The notes under the pieces: model-generated
Databases searched by the model: none
Told to the model about the DNA's origin: nothing
The model's input: the letters and a program-made list of their open reading frames with translations, nothing else
Position numbers and translations under genes: made by a program
In this document: positions 25,681 to 34,121 of the stretch, one piece after another
Position numbering within the stretch: position 1 is the first letter of the stretch
Layout of the letters: every line of letters starts with the position of its first letter
Origin: a bacterium
GTDB taxonomy: Bacteria; Bacillota; Clostridia; Lachnospirales; Lachnospiraceae
Assembly (NCBI GenBank): GCA_029227655.1
Contig: JAQYAI010000009.1
Location: 1-45,834 of the forward strand
Length of the DNA stretch: 45,834 bases
Direction of reading: 5' to 3'

Positions 25681-27360
25681 ATGTTACAGAATTTACATGT
25701 AAAGAACTTAGCTTTAATTGATGAAATTGAAGTGGATTTTTCAGAAGGACTGAATATTTTAACGGGTGAGACTGGTGCCGGAAAATCCATCGTACTTGGA
25801 AGTATTAATCTTGCTCTTGGTGGAAAATATTCGGCTGACATGTTAAGAGAAGGTGCACAGTATGGACTGGTGGAATTGACATTTGACATCCTGAATGCAA
25901 GAACTTGTGAGAAATTGCAGAAGTTAGACATTTACCCTGAAGATGACCAGCTGATAATCAGCCGAAGACTGATGGAAGGCAGAAGCGTCTGCAGGATCAA
26001 TGGTGAGACAGTCACTCTTGGCAAATTAAAAGAAGTTGCTTCTGTACTGATCGATATTCACGGCCAGCATGAACATCAGTCTCTCCTTTACAAGAAAAAT
26101 CATCTTGCGATTCTGGATGAATTTTCGAAAGAAGCTGAACTGCTTAAAAAAGAAGTAAAAGAAGCGTACCGTACATATAAACAACTGCAAAAAGAACTGA
26201 AAGAAGCTGATACGGATGAGGCAGAACGTTTAAAAGAAATATCGTTCCTGCAGTTTGAAATCGAAGAGATTCAGAGCGCAAATCTGTCGGAACAAGAAGT
26301 GCAGACGCTGGAAGAGCGTTATCGGCAAATGCTGGTGGGAAAGAAAATTTCCGAAAATCTGGACGAGGCATATGCCTATACTTCCGGTAATAACAGCTCT
26401 TCGGCATCAGATTTATTAGGACGTGCGGTAAGAACTCTCTCTGGAACGGCCTCTCAAGATGAGCGCTGTGCGGAACTTTATGGACAGATCATGGAAGTGG
26501 AAAGTCTCCTGGACGATTTTAACCGTGAACTCAGAAATTATATTGATGATGTTTCCTTTTCAGCCGAAGAGTTCTATGAAGTCGAAAACCGTCTAAATGA
26601 AATCAACCATTTGAAATCAAAATACGGAAATACTGTCGAAAATATTCTGGTTTATTGTGAAGAAAAAGAAAAACGTCTGGATGTATTGCGGGACTATGAT
26701 TCTTATTTAAATGATCTTCGTTCATCCATCCAGAAAGCAGAAGATGTTCTGAAAAAGAAATGTGTTTCCTTAAGCAAGATTCGTAAGTCTGAAGCGTTAA
26801 AACTTCAGGCACAGATTCAGGAAGGTCTTCTTGATCTGAATTTTCTGGAAGTAAAGTTCGAAGTGCAGTTTAAAGATACCCCTGATTATACGGCCGATGG
26901 AACGGATGACGTGGAATTTATGATTTCCATGAATCCAGGACAGCCGCTTCGGTCGCTTGCAGAAGTTGCATCCGGCGGGGAACTTTCCAGAATCATGCTT
27001 GCAATCAAGTCTGTTATGGCTGATAAAGATGAAATCGAAACCCTTATTTTTGATGAAATTGATGTAGGTATCAGCGGACGGACAGCGCAGAAAGTATCTG
27101 AAAAAATGGGACATATTGGAAGAAGTCATCAGGTGATCTGCATCACGCATTTGGCACAGATTGCATCCATGGCAGATGCCCATTATGAGATAAAGAAGGA
27201 AGCAGTAAATAATATTACGACCACGCATATTACGAAGCTGGATAAAGAACAGTCCGTCATTGAACTTGCTCGTATTCTTGGCGGTGCAGAAATTACAAGC
27301 AAAGTTATCGAAAACGCACGTGAAATGAAAAATCTGGCAGACGGTTTAAAAACTAAATAA
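25681..27360 (+). CDS. recN: DNA repair protein RecN
   Basis: A 559-residue SMC-like ATPase for double-strand break repair. Walker A is GETGAGKS (29-36). A long coiled coil with a central break follows (about 150-370). The signature VASGGELSRIMLAIKSV and Walker B LIFDEIDVGISGRTAQKV are in the C-terminal third, followed by CITHLAQIASMADAHY. Normal length. Last gene of the operon; a terminator follows. No clear SOS box is seen in front of it. Confidence 0.97.
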   Translation: MLQNLHVKNLALIDEIEVDFSEGLNILTGETGAGKSIVLGSINLALGGKYSADMLREGAQYGLVELTFDILNARTCEKLQKLDIYPEDDQLIISRRLMEGRSVCRINGETVTLGKLKEVASVLIDIHGQHEHQSLLYKKNHLAILDEFSKEAELLKKEVKEAYRTYKQLQKELKEADTDEAERLKEISFLQFEIEEIQSANLSEQEVQTLEERYRQMLVGKKISENLDEAYAYTSGNNSSSASDLLGRAVRTLSGTASQDERCAELYGQIMEVESLLDDFNRELRNYIDDVSFSAEEFYEVENRLNEINHLKSKYGNTVENILVYCEEKEKRLDVLRDYDSYLNDLRSSIQKAEDVLKKKCVSLSKIRKSEALKLQAQIQEGLLDLNFLEVKFEVQFKDTPDYTADGTDDVEFMISMNPGQPLRSLAEVASGGELSRIMLAIKSVMADKDEIETLIFDEIDVGISGRTAQKVSEKMGHIGRSHQVICITHLAQIASMADAHYEIKKEAVNNITTTHITKLDKEQSVIELARILGGAEITSKVIENAREMKNLADGLKTK

Positions 27361-27373
27361 ATAACATATACTA

Positions 27374-27398
27374 GACAGGAAGCAATTCCTGTCTTTTT
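27374..27398 (+). terminator. Rho-independent terminator of the recN operon
   Basis: GACAGGAA (27374-27381), loop GCAA, TTCCTGTC (27386-27393), then TTTTT. Confidence 0.9.
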
Positions 27399-27413
27399 AC
27401 GTGTAGGAACTAA

Positions 27414-27594
27414 GCCGTGCTGTTCTTGTAAAAAATATTTTAGGCATTTATGCACTATAAAATATTTTTTATAAGAACAATAGGGCGCAGCCCCACGACC
27501 GAGATGAAGCGAAGCAAAATCGAGGTTGTGCACGGCGTAGTATAACTGTGCATGAGATTCGCGAAGCGTATCTCGACTCCGTGTAACTGTATGC
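27414..27594. repeat. Multi-hairpin palindromic element between recN and spoIVB (REP/MITE-like)
   Basis: A 22-base arm (27421-27442) pairs with 27458-27479 with a single G-T difference. Directly outside it GCCGTGC (27414-27420) pairs with GCACGGC (27530-27536), enclosing a second hairpin (ACGACC near 27495 with GGTTGT near 27524) whose loop contains GCGAAGC. A further stem GAGAT/ATCTC (about 27555-27575) also holds GCGAAGC in CGCGAAGCG. GCGAAGC is known to form an unusually stable mini-hairpin in single-stranded DNA. No coding frame is seen. The GC content and structure differ from the neighbours, suggesting a small mobile non-coding element. Confidence 0.6.
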
Positions 27595-27632
27595 ATTAAA
27601 AAGGACAGCCTGCAATATGATTAAGAAAGTGA

Positions 27633-28703
27633 ATGAAAGGTATGTCTGTCAAAGTATATAGAAGATTTATGTTAATGTTTTTAATTTTGGTCCTTACTGT
27701 AGGAAGTAGTTACTTTCTGCTAAAATATCAGCAAAGCCAGTTTGATCTTGCCGTCACTTCAAATAATGTGGATGGCGAAACCTATGTGATTCCAGGGGGA
27801 ATGCCGATTGGCATTTATCTTGAGACAGAAGGCGTACTGATTCTGGGAACGGAAGAAATCACATCGAAGGATGGAAGCAGCAAAGCTCCTGCGAAAAATC
27901 TAGTTAAAAGTGGTGATTATATCATTGGAATCGATGATGTGGAAATCAAAGAAAAGGAAGAACTGGTAGAAGCAGTAAAACAACTGGATTCCGACAGTGT
28001 GATTCTCCATTTACGACGGGATGAAGAATATATTGATGTGAAAGTAGACCCGACGTTGGACGAAGAGGGTGATTATAAACTGGGTATCTGGGTACGTGAT
28101 AATGCCCATGGACTGGGAACCATCACATTTATCAAAGAAGATTATTCTTTTGGAGCGTTAGGCCATGGAATCCATGATATAGACACCAATGAACTTCTGG
28201 AGATTTCGGAAGGAACCTTATATGAGACAAGTATCCGGAATATCAAAAAGGGCGAGACAGGAACCCCTGGTGGAATGGAAGGAGTCATCGTTTATAATAA
28301 TTACAATATACTCGGTGATATTACCCAAAATACCGATACCGGTGTCTACGGAAAGATAGAACGAATTGACAGAGTCATTCAGAATACAAAGGCTGTTCCT
28401 GCTGCCAAAAAAGAAGAGATAAAGACAGGTCCTGCTACAATTCTTTGCGCTGTAAGTGGACAAATAGAGTCTTACGAGATCGAGATAACAGGAATTGACT
28501 ATTATGCAAGAGAAGTGAATAAAGGAATCCGGTTGAAGGTGACTGATGAAAAATTACTGGAACAGACAGGGGGAATCGTGCAGGGAATGAGCGGCAGCCC
28601 AATCATTCAGGATGGAAAACTGGTGGGTGCGGTAACTCATGTGCTGGTCAATGATCCGACGAAAGGGTATGGGATTTTTATCGAAAATATGCTGGAGCAT
28701 TGA
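27633..28703 (+). CDS. spoIVB: SpoIVB peptidase (forespore signalling protease)
   Basis: A 356-residue protein with an N-terminal membrane anchor (about 9-29), a PDZ domain (about 75-135, VKSGDYIIGIDDVEIKEKEELVEAV) and a C-terminal S55 peptidase domain. The catalytic serine motif GMSGSP is at 318-323, and the His region is YSFGALGHGIHDIDTNELL. It is made in the forespore and triggers pro-sigma-K processing in the mother cell. ATG 27633 is used; the ribosome site is weak and ATG 27642 is possible. spo0A, its usual neighbour, does not follow. Confidence 0.95.
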   Translation: MKGMSVKVYRRFMLMFLILVLTVGSSYFLLKYQQSQFDLAVTSNNVDGETYVIPGGMPIGIYLETEGVLILGTEEITSKDGSSKAPAKNLVKSGDYIIGIDDVEIKEKEELVEAVKQLDSDSVILHLRRDEEYIDVKVDPTLDEEGDYKLGIWVRDNAHGLGTITFIKEDYSFGALGHGIHDIDTNELLEISEGTLYETSIRNIKKGETGTPGGMEGVIVYNNYNILGDITQNTDTGVYGKIERIDRVIQNTKAVPAAKKEEIKTGPATILCAVSGQIESYEIEITGIDYYAREVNKGIRLKVTDEKLLEQTGGIVQGMSGSPIIQDGKLVGAVTHVLVNDPTKGYGIFIENMLEH

Positions 28704-28751
28704 GTCAAAGCAATAAGCGGAAAGTACACAATCCAAAGATAAAAAACCGTA

Positions 28752-28780
28752 TTGACATATTTTGAATTCATCAGTAATAT
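28752..28780 (+). promoter_or_regulatory. Strong sigma-A promoter of an untranslated RNA
   Basis: -35 TTGACA (28752-28757) and -10 TAATAT (28775-28780), spacer 17 bases. The start would be near 28787. Confidence 0.75.
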
Positions 28781-28786
28781 ATTATT

Positions 28787-28951
28787 AGATACAGACAACT
28801 TGAGTGTCTGCCAAGTGTGGAAGTAAGGTGTTGTCCCAGAGAGCAGTGCCTTACGAGCTTTATAAGGGTTTGACATTTACCACAATCTGGATAGGAGTTG
28901 AAACTCTGAAAGAAAATGTCGTGAGGCTCTGCTTTGTGCGGAGCCTTTTTT
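28787..28951 (+). ncRNA. Structured RNA leader or small RNA of unknown class
   Basis: A transcript of about 165 bases is bounded by a strong promoter and an intrinsic terminator. Stems visible: CAGACA/TGTCTG (28792-28810), GTAAGG/CCTTAC (28823-28854), GACATTT/AAATGTC (28872-28920) enclosing GAGTT/AACTC (28895-28906), then the terminator. GAGC at 28855-28858 could pair with GCTC at 28926-28929 inside the terminator stem, an attenuator-like option. The 5' and 3' ends do not pair, unlike 6S RNA. It matches no riboswitch class I recognise. Its last hairpin is 19 bases before a truncated gene. Confidence 0.5.
28924..28951 (+). terminator. Intrinsic terminator upstream of the PBECR4-like gene
   Basis: AGGCTC (28924-28929) pairs with GAGCCT (28941-28946), extended by GC/GC, followed by six T. 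Confidence 0.8.
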
Positions 28952-28970
28952 AGTATTACGGAGGGAAAAT

Positions 28971-29180
28971 ATGCGAAATATTGTTGATTGTGTAAATGCA
29001 TTCCTTCCACTGTTGAATACGGAATATGAACTGGTACTTGGAAGAAAAGGTGTTGCGGTTACATTACATTTGACTTTTGATAAAAAAGATTGTTTTCATT
29101 TGATGGGATTGCAATATTTGATAGATCGCCCAGAATTAAAAAAGGACAGAAGAAAAGTATTTGATGATTTACCGCATTAA
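28971..29180 (+). pseudogene. Truncated PBECR4-like protein, N-terminal part
   Basis: A 69-residue frame with a good ribosome site (CGGAGGG). The sequence EYELVLGRKGVAVTLHLTF, then KKDCFHLMGLQYLIDRPEL and RRKVFDD, resembles the start of the PBECR4 domain, a predicted phage-associated RNase fold of the barnase-EndoU-colicin E5/D-RelE group. The domain normally continues beyond this point. Here homology stops at about 29165 and the DNA runs straight into the end of a MATE gene in another frame, so the gene looks cut by a deletion. The family call is from memory of its motifs. Confidence 0.5.
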
Positions 29181-29368
29181 ACAATGGATTGGTTTCAGCG
29201 GCAATATCATTTATGAGGACCTTGGTATTTCAGATTGCAGCCGTTTTGATCTTTCCTCTTTTTTGGAAGGTGGATGGCATTTGGATGTCTATCGTTGCAG
29301 CAGAAATGATGGTGGTAGTCGTCACAGCAGTTTTTTTACAGATAAACCAAAAGAAATATGAATATTAG
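29168..29368 (+). pseudogene. C-terminal remnant of a MATE-family efflux transporter
   Basis: In the frame starting TTT ACC GCA at 29168, 66 codons run to TAG 29366-29368. They read FTALNNGLVSAAISFMRTLV, then a hydrophobic segment ending in PLFWKVDGIWMSIVAAEMM, and end in QKKYEY. This is the last two helices of a NorM/DinF-type MATE transporter (family about 450 residues). A stop codon lies just upstream in frame, and there is no start. It overlaps the end of the PBECR4-like frame, so the join marks a deletion. Confidence 0.75.
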
Positions 29369-29372
29369 AAAA

Positions 29373-29403
29373 AAGGCTTTTGGCATTTGTAGCCAAAAGC
29401 CTT
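29373..29403. terminator. Strong hairpin terminator (bidirectional) after the MATE remnant
   Basis: AAGGCTTTTGGC (29373-29384) pairs perfectly with GCCAAAAGCCTT (29392-29403). It sits between two converging gene remnants. Confidence 0.8.
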
Positions 29404-29406
29404 ATG

Positions 29407-29746
29407 CTATCTGGACTCCTTTTTCAAGGCACCTTTGTCGCATCGGTTTCTCCAGGAATCTATGAGAACTCCATTTCTGTATACACAGATAATCTCACAA
29501 TTACTCGGACATTTCCCACAGTTGACTTCCTGCGTTTTAAATACCATATCTTTTTCGGAAAAATCAATTATTTTACATGTACCACTTTTTTTGATATCTG
29601 CAATTTTTTGTTCCAAGTTCAGGTTTAAAAAGGCATCAACTGCTGTAAAATATTCTCCTATAATACCTACCCGGAAAGGCCGTTCCGGTTTGGAAATAGG
29701 AATTACCGAAAAAATTTTTAGAGTATGTAGTCGAATTTTCCAATGA
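29407..29746 (-). pseudogene. Remnant of an acyl-CoA dehydratase activase-related protein, C-terminal end
   Basis: On the minus strand the frame reads RPFRVGIIGEYFTAVDAF, then LNLEQKIADIKKSG, then VNCGKCPSNCEIICVYRNG and IDSWRNRCDKG, ending at 29407. The EYFTA segment and the cysteine cluster are hallmarks of the large activase-related or 2-hydroxyacyl-CoA dehydratase family, whose members are several hundred residues or more. Here about 100 codons are recognisable, with no plausible start (a TTG at 29616 is the only one), and the region between the two parts seems shortened. An inactive remnant is likely. Confidence 0.55.
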
Positions 29747-30030
29747 GTGATTGTACTTCTTCATGGTTTGTCACCACTTTCTTTCATGATATGGGAATAG
29801 TATTTATTAAAAAATGATAAATAAATAGGCATTAAGGCATTGATTGCCTAAAAATAGGACAAATATGGGTAAGATGCCTATTGTGATATATCCTAACGGA
29901 AATTAAAATGTCTCACATGAAAGTAACAGAGGTTTATTTAAGACTAAAAAATATAAAGTTATAAATCAGTGAAAAAACTTGTTGCGACGAGTATTCGGTT
30001 CAAAGAATAATTTATTTTTGGGGAATGTTT
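29747..30030. other. Gene-free region upstream of the P-type ATPase, with nested inverted repeats
   Basis: No coding frame is supported. AATAGGCAT (29822-29830) and ATGCCTATT (29872-29880) form a perfect 9-bp inverted repeat. Between them GGCA (29834-29837) and TGCC (29843-29846) form a smaller one. Similar words, TTAGGCAA and TTGCCTAA, recur after the ATPase gene at 32489 and 32526. They may be operator or transcription-end structures of the ATPase gene. Confidence 0.45.
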
Positions 30031-32457
30031 ATGGGAAAGAAAAAAGATAAAAAAGATGCAGAAAATATAGAATTTCATTCTACTGTACGTTATCAGGTTG
30101 ATACGAAGAATGGACTTAGTTCTGCACAAGTTTATGAATATATACAAAATGGTTGGACGAATAAGACTGTAGAGCCACCGACAAAATCTGTGCAGGAAAT
30201 TATCAAAGGTAATCTTTTTACATACTTTAATATGGTTTTTGCGGTACTGGCAGTGCTACTTATTATCGCCGGATCATTCAGGAGTCTGACATTTTTGCCG
30301 ATTGTTCTGGCTAATTTATTAATCGGTATCGTACAGGAATTACGGGCGAAGAAGGTTCTGGATAAATTGTTAGTACTGAGTGAACCTAAAGTACTTGTTG
30401 TCAGAGATGGAATGAAACGTGAAATTCCAGTAGAAGAGTTGGTGTTAGATGATATTGCTATATTTCAAGCTGGAAATCAGATATGTGCCGATGCAATTTT
30501 GCTAGATGGGGAAGTGTCTGTGAATGAATCTCTGCTTACAGGGGAGGCAGATGAGATAACAAAGATGCCGGGAGATACATTAATGTCAGGCAGCTTTATT
30601 GTATCGGGGCTGTGTCATGCAAGGATTGATAAGGTTGGAGAGGATTCCTATATTTCCAAACTGATGCTGGAAGCAAAAGCAATGAAGAATGAGGAACAGT
30701 CAGAGATGATTCGGATTCTTGATAAATTGGTGGGAGTCATGGGAATTCTTATTGTTCCAATTGGCATACTGCTGTTTGTTCAGCAATTCGTATTCCTGGA
30801 TGCTTCTTTTAGTGCCAGCATTGTTTCTATGGTTGCAGCTGTGATAGGTATGATTCCTGAAGGTTTGTACCTCTTGGCTAGTGTTACACTTGTGGTGAGT
30901 GTTATGAGGCTTGCGTCTAAAAAAGTCCTTGTCCACGATATGAAATGTATAGAAACACTTGCCCGGGTGAATGTATTATGTGTGGATAAGACAGGTACCA
31001 TAACGGAAAATGCCATGCATGTAAATGGTGTCATTCCAATGGAGGGATATGATGCGTCTACCATGCTAGAGCTAAAAGTGTTAATCAATGATTTTGTAGC
31101 GGCAATGTCTGATGACAACATTACAATGGAGGCAATGAAACAGTTTTTTAAAATGCCGACAGTAAGAAAACCGGTTTCGGCAGTTCCATTTTCGTCTGCA
31201 AATAAATATTGTGGTGTAATTTTCCCTGATGGGGCGTATGTACTTGGAGCACCGGAATTTGTGCTTCGTGAAGGATATTGTAAGTATAAGGATGAAATCG
31301 AAAGTTATAGTGCCGAAGGCTACCGTGTGCTCGTTTTTGGAAGTTATGACGGTGTGCCGAATGGAAAGCAACTGACAGAAAAAGTAACTCCTCTTGGGCT
31401 CATTTTTTTGTCAAATCCTATACGGAAGGATGCACAGGAAACTTTTCGATATTTTGCCGAACAAGGGGTAGATATAAAGGTTATCTCTGGTGATAATCCG
31501 GTGACTGTGTCGCAGGTTGCCATGCAGGCAGGTATTGACAATGCAGAGAATTATATAGATGCGTCTTCCCTTTCCTCTGACAAAGAAGTGGAAGATGCTG
31601 CGTTGAAATATACGGTATTCGGACGAGTGACTCCAGAACAGAAAAGACAACTTGTACAAGCGTTGAAACGTGCAGGAAAGACAGTTGCCATGACAGGAGA
31701 TGGTGTGAATGATGTGTTAGCATTAAAATATGCAGACTGTTCGGTTGCCATGGCATCAGGATGTGATGCAGCAGCACAGGTTTCTCAGCTGGTTTTGCTG
31801 GAATCCGATTTTTCCTGTATGCCATCTATTGTTCAGGAAGGAAGGCGGGTTGTGAATAATATAGAGCGTTCAGCCAGTCTCTTTCTTGTAAAAAATATAT
31901 TTTCGTTTCTTTTGGCGGTGTTTTCCGTATGTTTTATGATTAATTATCCGTTGGAACCTTCACAGGTGTCGTTGATCAGCATGTTTACTATTGGAATCCC
32001 GGCATTTTTTCTTGCATTACAACCTAATAGAAATATTATAAGGGGACATTTTTTATCTAATGTAATGATAAAGGCATTGCCAGCAGGAATTACAGATTTT
32101 CTTGTAGTGGGGGCTTTAGTTGTATTCGGGCGGGTATTTGAAGTGGCTGAGTCCGATATTTCGACAGCGTGCACGATGCTTCTGGCGATAGTAGGATTCA
32201 TGATTCTCTATCATATCAGTAAGCCTATGAATATACGGAGATGGTGCATATGGAGTGGTTGTGTAGTGGGACTTCTCATATGTAGTGTGAGGCTGGGAGA
32301 TTTATTTGCTATTGAGAGAATGTCCAAAAAATGTGTAATGCTGTTTGTTGTATTTGCTATTGTAACGGAGCCTACGCTTCGTTATGGAACGATATTGGTG
32401 GAAAAGATAGGTGGCTTTTTTGTGAAAATAAGAGATAAGAGGCAACTTCGGAAATAA
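30031..32457 (+). CDS. Cation-transporting P-type ATPase, CtpE-like (probable Ca2+ type)
   Basis: An 808-residue P-type ATPase. The phosphorylation site is D319 in DKTGTIT. The actuator loop motif is LTGEADE, the hinge is MTGDGVNDVLALKYAD and the membrane motif is MIPEGLYLLASV. About ten helices are seen, with two pairs in the N-terminal third and six at the end. The N-terminal stretch NGLSSAQVYEYIQNGWTN and the PEGL motif point to the CtpE group, studied in mycobacteria as a calcium importer; substrate here is inferred. ATG 30031 lies 7 bases after GGGG; an in-frame ATG at 30025 is less well placed. Stands alone. Confidence 0.88.
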   Translation: MGKKKDKKDAENIEFHSTVRYQVDTKNGLSSAQVYEYIQNGWTNKTVEPPTKSVQEIIKGNLFTYFNMVFAVLAVLLIIAGSFRSLTFLPIVLANLLIGIVQELRAKKVLDKLLVLSEPKVLVVRDGMKREIPVEELVLDDIAIFQAGNQICADAILLDGEVSVNESLLTGEADEITKMPGDTLMSGSFIVSGLCHARIDKVGEDSYISKLMLEAKAMKNEEQSEMIRILDKLVGVMGILIVPIGILLFVQQFVFLDASFSASIVSMVAAVIGMIPEGLYLLASVTLVVSVMRLASKKVLVHDMKCIETLARVNVLCVDKTGTITENAMHVNGVIPMEGYDASTMLELKVLINDFVAAMSDDNITMEAMKQFFKMPTVRKPVSAVPFSSANKYCGVIFPDGAYVLGAPEFVLREGYCKYKDEIESYSAEGYRVLVFGSYDGVPNGKQLTEKVTPLGLIFLSNPIRKDAQETFRYFAEQGVDIKVISGDNPVTVSQVAMQAGIDNAENYIDASSLSSDKEVEDAALKYTVFGRVTPEQKRQLVQALKRAGKTVAMTGDGVNDVLALKYADCSVAMASGCDAAAQVSQLVLLESDFSCMPSIVQEGRRVVNNIERSASLFLVKNIFSFLLAVFSVCFMINYPLEPSQVSLISMFTIGIPAFFLALQPNRNIIRGHFLSNVMIKALPAGITDFLVVGALVVFGRVFEVAESDISTACTMLLAIVGFMILYHISKPMNIRRWCIWSGCVVGLLICSVRLGDLFAIERMSKKCVMLFVVFAIVTEPTLRYGTILVEKIGGFFVKIRDKRQLRK

Positions 32458-32803
32458 TGCTGCGAGCAATGTACTGATAGTGCATCTTTTAGGCAAACAG
32501 AGTGGAAATGTCTGAAATTTAGATATTGCCTAATAGTTTGTCTATGGTAAAAATCACAATTACTTTATAAAATTCTAAAGGAAAAACAAAATATCAGAAA
32601 TGTTTTGGCATGTAATATGCGCATTTATCAACATTTGTCTTCATGTTTGGGGCTATTAATTCTGCTGGATGCTTTGCTAAAAATACAAATCTCCAAGGAT
32701 GCCAGGAAGTTTAGTCTGGAAAAGTGGAATCGGATTACTGGCAGATAAGTGTGAGAATCAAATTAAGAAATAATTAGAAATGTACAGAATAAGGAGGACA
32801 TAT
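32458..32803. other. 346-base region between the ATPase and degV genes, no clear gene
   Basis: TTAGGCAA (32489-32496) and TTGCCTAA (32526-32533) form an 8-bp inverted repeat, the same word seen before the ATPase gene. A 43-codon frame from ATG near 32617 (MRIYQHLSS...) has no ribosome site or recognised domain. The strong ribosome site AAGGAGGA at 32791-32798 belongs to degV. Confidence 0.4.
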
Positions 32804-33673
32804 ATGAAAACTGCAGTGGTAACGGACAGTAACAGTGGCATATTTGTGGAAGAGGGACGTAAACTAGGCGTTCACGTTATTCCAATGCCGGTAATAGTAG
32901 AAGGAAAAACGTATTATGAGGGAATGAATCTTACGCATGAAGCGTTTTATCAAATACTTTCAGAGCATAAAGAAGTTTCCACTTCTCAGCCAACCCCAGG
33001 CGATGTCATGGATGTTTGGGAGGATTTATTGTTTGACGGATATGAGGAAATCTTATATATACCCATGTCAAGCGGACTGAGTAGTTCATGCCAGACAGCA
33101 AAAATGCTGGCAAAGGAATATGAGGGTAAGGTTCATGTGGTGGACAATCACCGAATTTCTGTTACACAGAGGCAATCTGTTCAGGATGCACTGACGCTGG
33201 TAGAAAAAGGTTATGGCGCAAAGGATATAAAGGGAATCTTGGAAAAAACAGTCTATGAATCAATCATTTATGTCGGAGTGGAAACGTTAGAATACTTGAA
33301 AAAAGGTGGACGCGTGACTCCCGCAGGTGCAGCTATGAGTTCTTTGTTAAATATAAAACCACTTTTGATTATTGAAGGAGAGCGGCTGGATGCATTTGCT
33401 AAGGTACGGGGAACAAAAAATTGCAAAAAAAGACTGCTTGAGGAAATGAAGAAAAGTGCAGATAAATTTAAAGAAGGTGGCACAGAAATCCGTGTTGGAG
33501 TTGCAGGGAGCTTTGTTGACAGCGAGCAGGATCAGGAATGGATGGACATGGCAAGTGAGCTATTCTCAGAGGAAGAAATAAATTATGATCCTTTGACATT
33601 CAGTATTGGTTGCCATGTGGGTCCCGGAGCATTTGGTATGGGAATCAGCAAGAAGATAACAAATTTTATATAG
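32804..33673 (+). CDS. DegV family fatty-acid-binding protein
   Basis: A 289-residue two-domain DegV protein. Family motifs are TAVVTDSNSGI at the start, STSQPTPGDVMDVWE, PMSSGLSSSCQTA, and ETLEYLKKGGRVTPAGAAMSSLLNIKPLL. DegV/FakB proteins carry a fatty acid that is phosphorylated by a FakA kinase for phospholipid synthesis; no FakA is seen nearby. ATG 32804 is chosen because AAGGAGGACATAT precedes it. Confidence 0.93.
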   Translation: MKTAVVTDSNSGIFVEEGRKLGVHVIPMPVIVEGKTYYEGMNLTHEAFYQILSEHKEVSTSQPTPGDVMDVWEDLLFDGYEEILYIPMSSGLSSSCQTAKMLAKEYEGKVHVVDNHRISVTQRQSVQDALTLVEKGYGAKDIKGILEKTVYESIIYVGVETLEYLKKGGRVTPAGAAMSSLLNIKPLLIIEGERLDAFAKVRGTKNCKKRLLEEMKKSADKFKEGGTEIRVGVAGSFVDSEQDQEWMDMASELFSEEEINYDPLTFSIGCHVGPGAFGMGISKKITNFI

Positions 33674-33767
33674 TCACTGAATTACATCTTTTGTGAAAGA
33701 AAAATGACATTATGGTTTTTACGGGGGATTTTTTGGTGAGAAATTTGGAAGGATAAGTGATGATTTT

Positions 33768-33983
33768 ATGAATAAACGAAAGTATAGAAAAATTGTCTTG
33801 AATTTAATAACAATCATAATTCTTCTAACTATATTATATTTAGTGTTTCGCAAGGATTATAAAGCAATTCTTAATTGTGTAAGTAAGATATCCTTATTAA
33901 ATCTGCTTTTGCTGTTAGGAATGGGAATTTGTTATCAATTATTAGATGCAGCAGTCTGTTTTACAAAACTAAGGAGAATTTGA
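33768..33983 (+). pseudogene. N-terminal fragment of a flippase-like (LPG-synthase transmembrane domain) protein
   Basis: A 71-residue frame with two hydrophobic helices (about 10-28 and 42-62) and the stretch LGMGICYQLLDAAVCFTKL. This resembles the first two helices of the UPF0104 / lysylphosphatidylglycerol-synthase transmembrane family (normally about 330 residues). The frame stops at TGA 33981 and no continuation is recognisable before the next promoter. Probably a truncated remnant, though a genuine small membrane protein is possible. Confidence 0.45.
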
Positions 33984-34043
33984 GGGAACAAAATGCAGGT
34001 AAATTTGGAGGAATGAAACGAACTGTTCTCCAAGTATTGGATA

Positions 34044-34072
34044 TTGTATCTATTCACTTTGTATGGTACAAT
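34044..34072 (+). promoter_or_regulatory. Promoter of the lipoprotein gene
   Basis: -35 TTGTAT (34044-34049) and extended -10 TGGTACAAT (34064-34072), 17-base spacer. The gene starts about 45 bases downstream. Confidence 0.6.
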
Positions 34073-34121
34073 TTGTATTGTTGTTTGATAATAATATGAA
34101 TTTAAAAAAGGAGATTAGTAA

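Noticed and set aside
28787..28951. 6S RNA, SRP RNA or tmRNA
   Set aside because: The ends do not pair as in 6S RNA, and the conserved SRP and tmRNA sequences are absent.
29435..29746. 103-codon plus-strand frame
   Set aside because: It lies opposite the activase-related remnant, which has recognisable motifs; the plus frame has none and no ribosome site.
32617..32748. 43-codon frame between the P-type ATPase and degV genes
   Set aside because: No ribosome site, no recognised domain, and no sign of conservation can be seen.
33984..34100. Continuation of the flippase-like gene after TGA 33981
   Set aside because: None of the three plus-strand frames reads like the next part of the family, and the stretch contains a good promoter for the lipoprotein gene.
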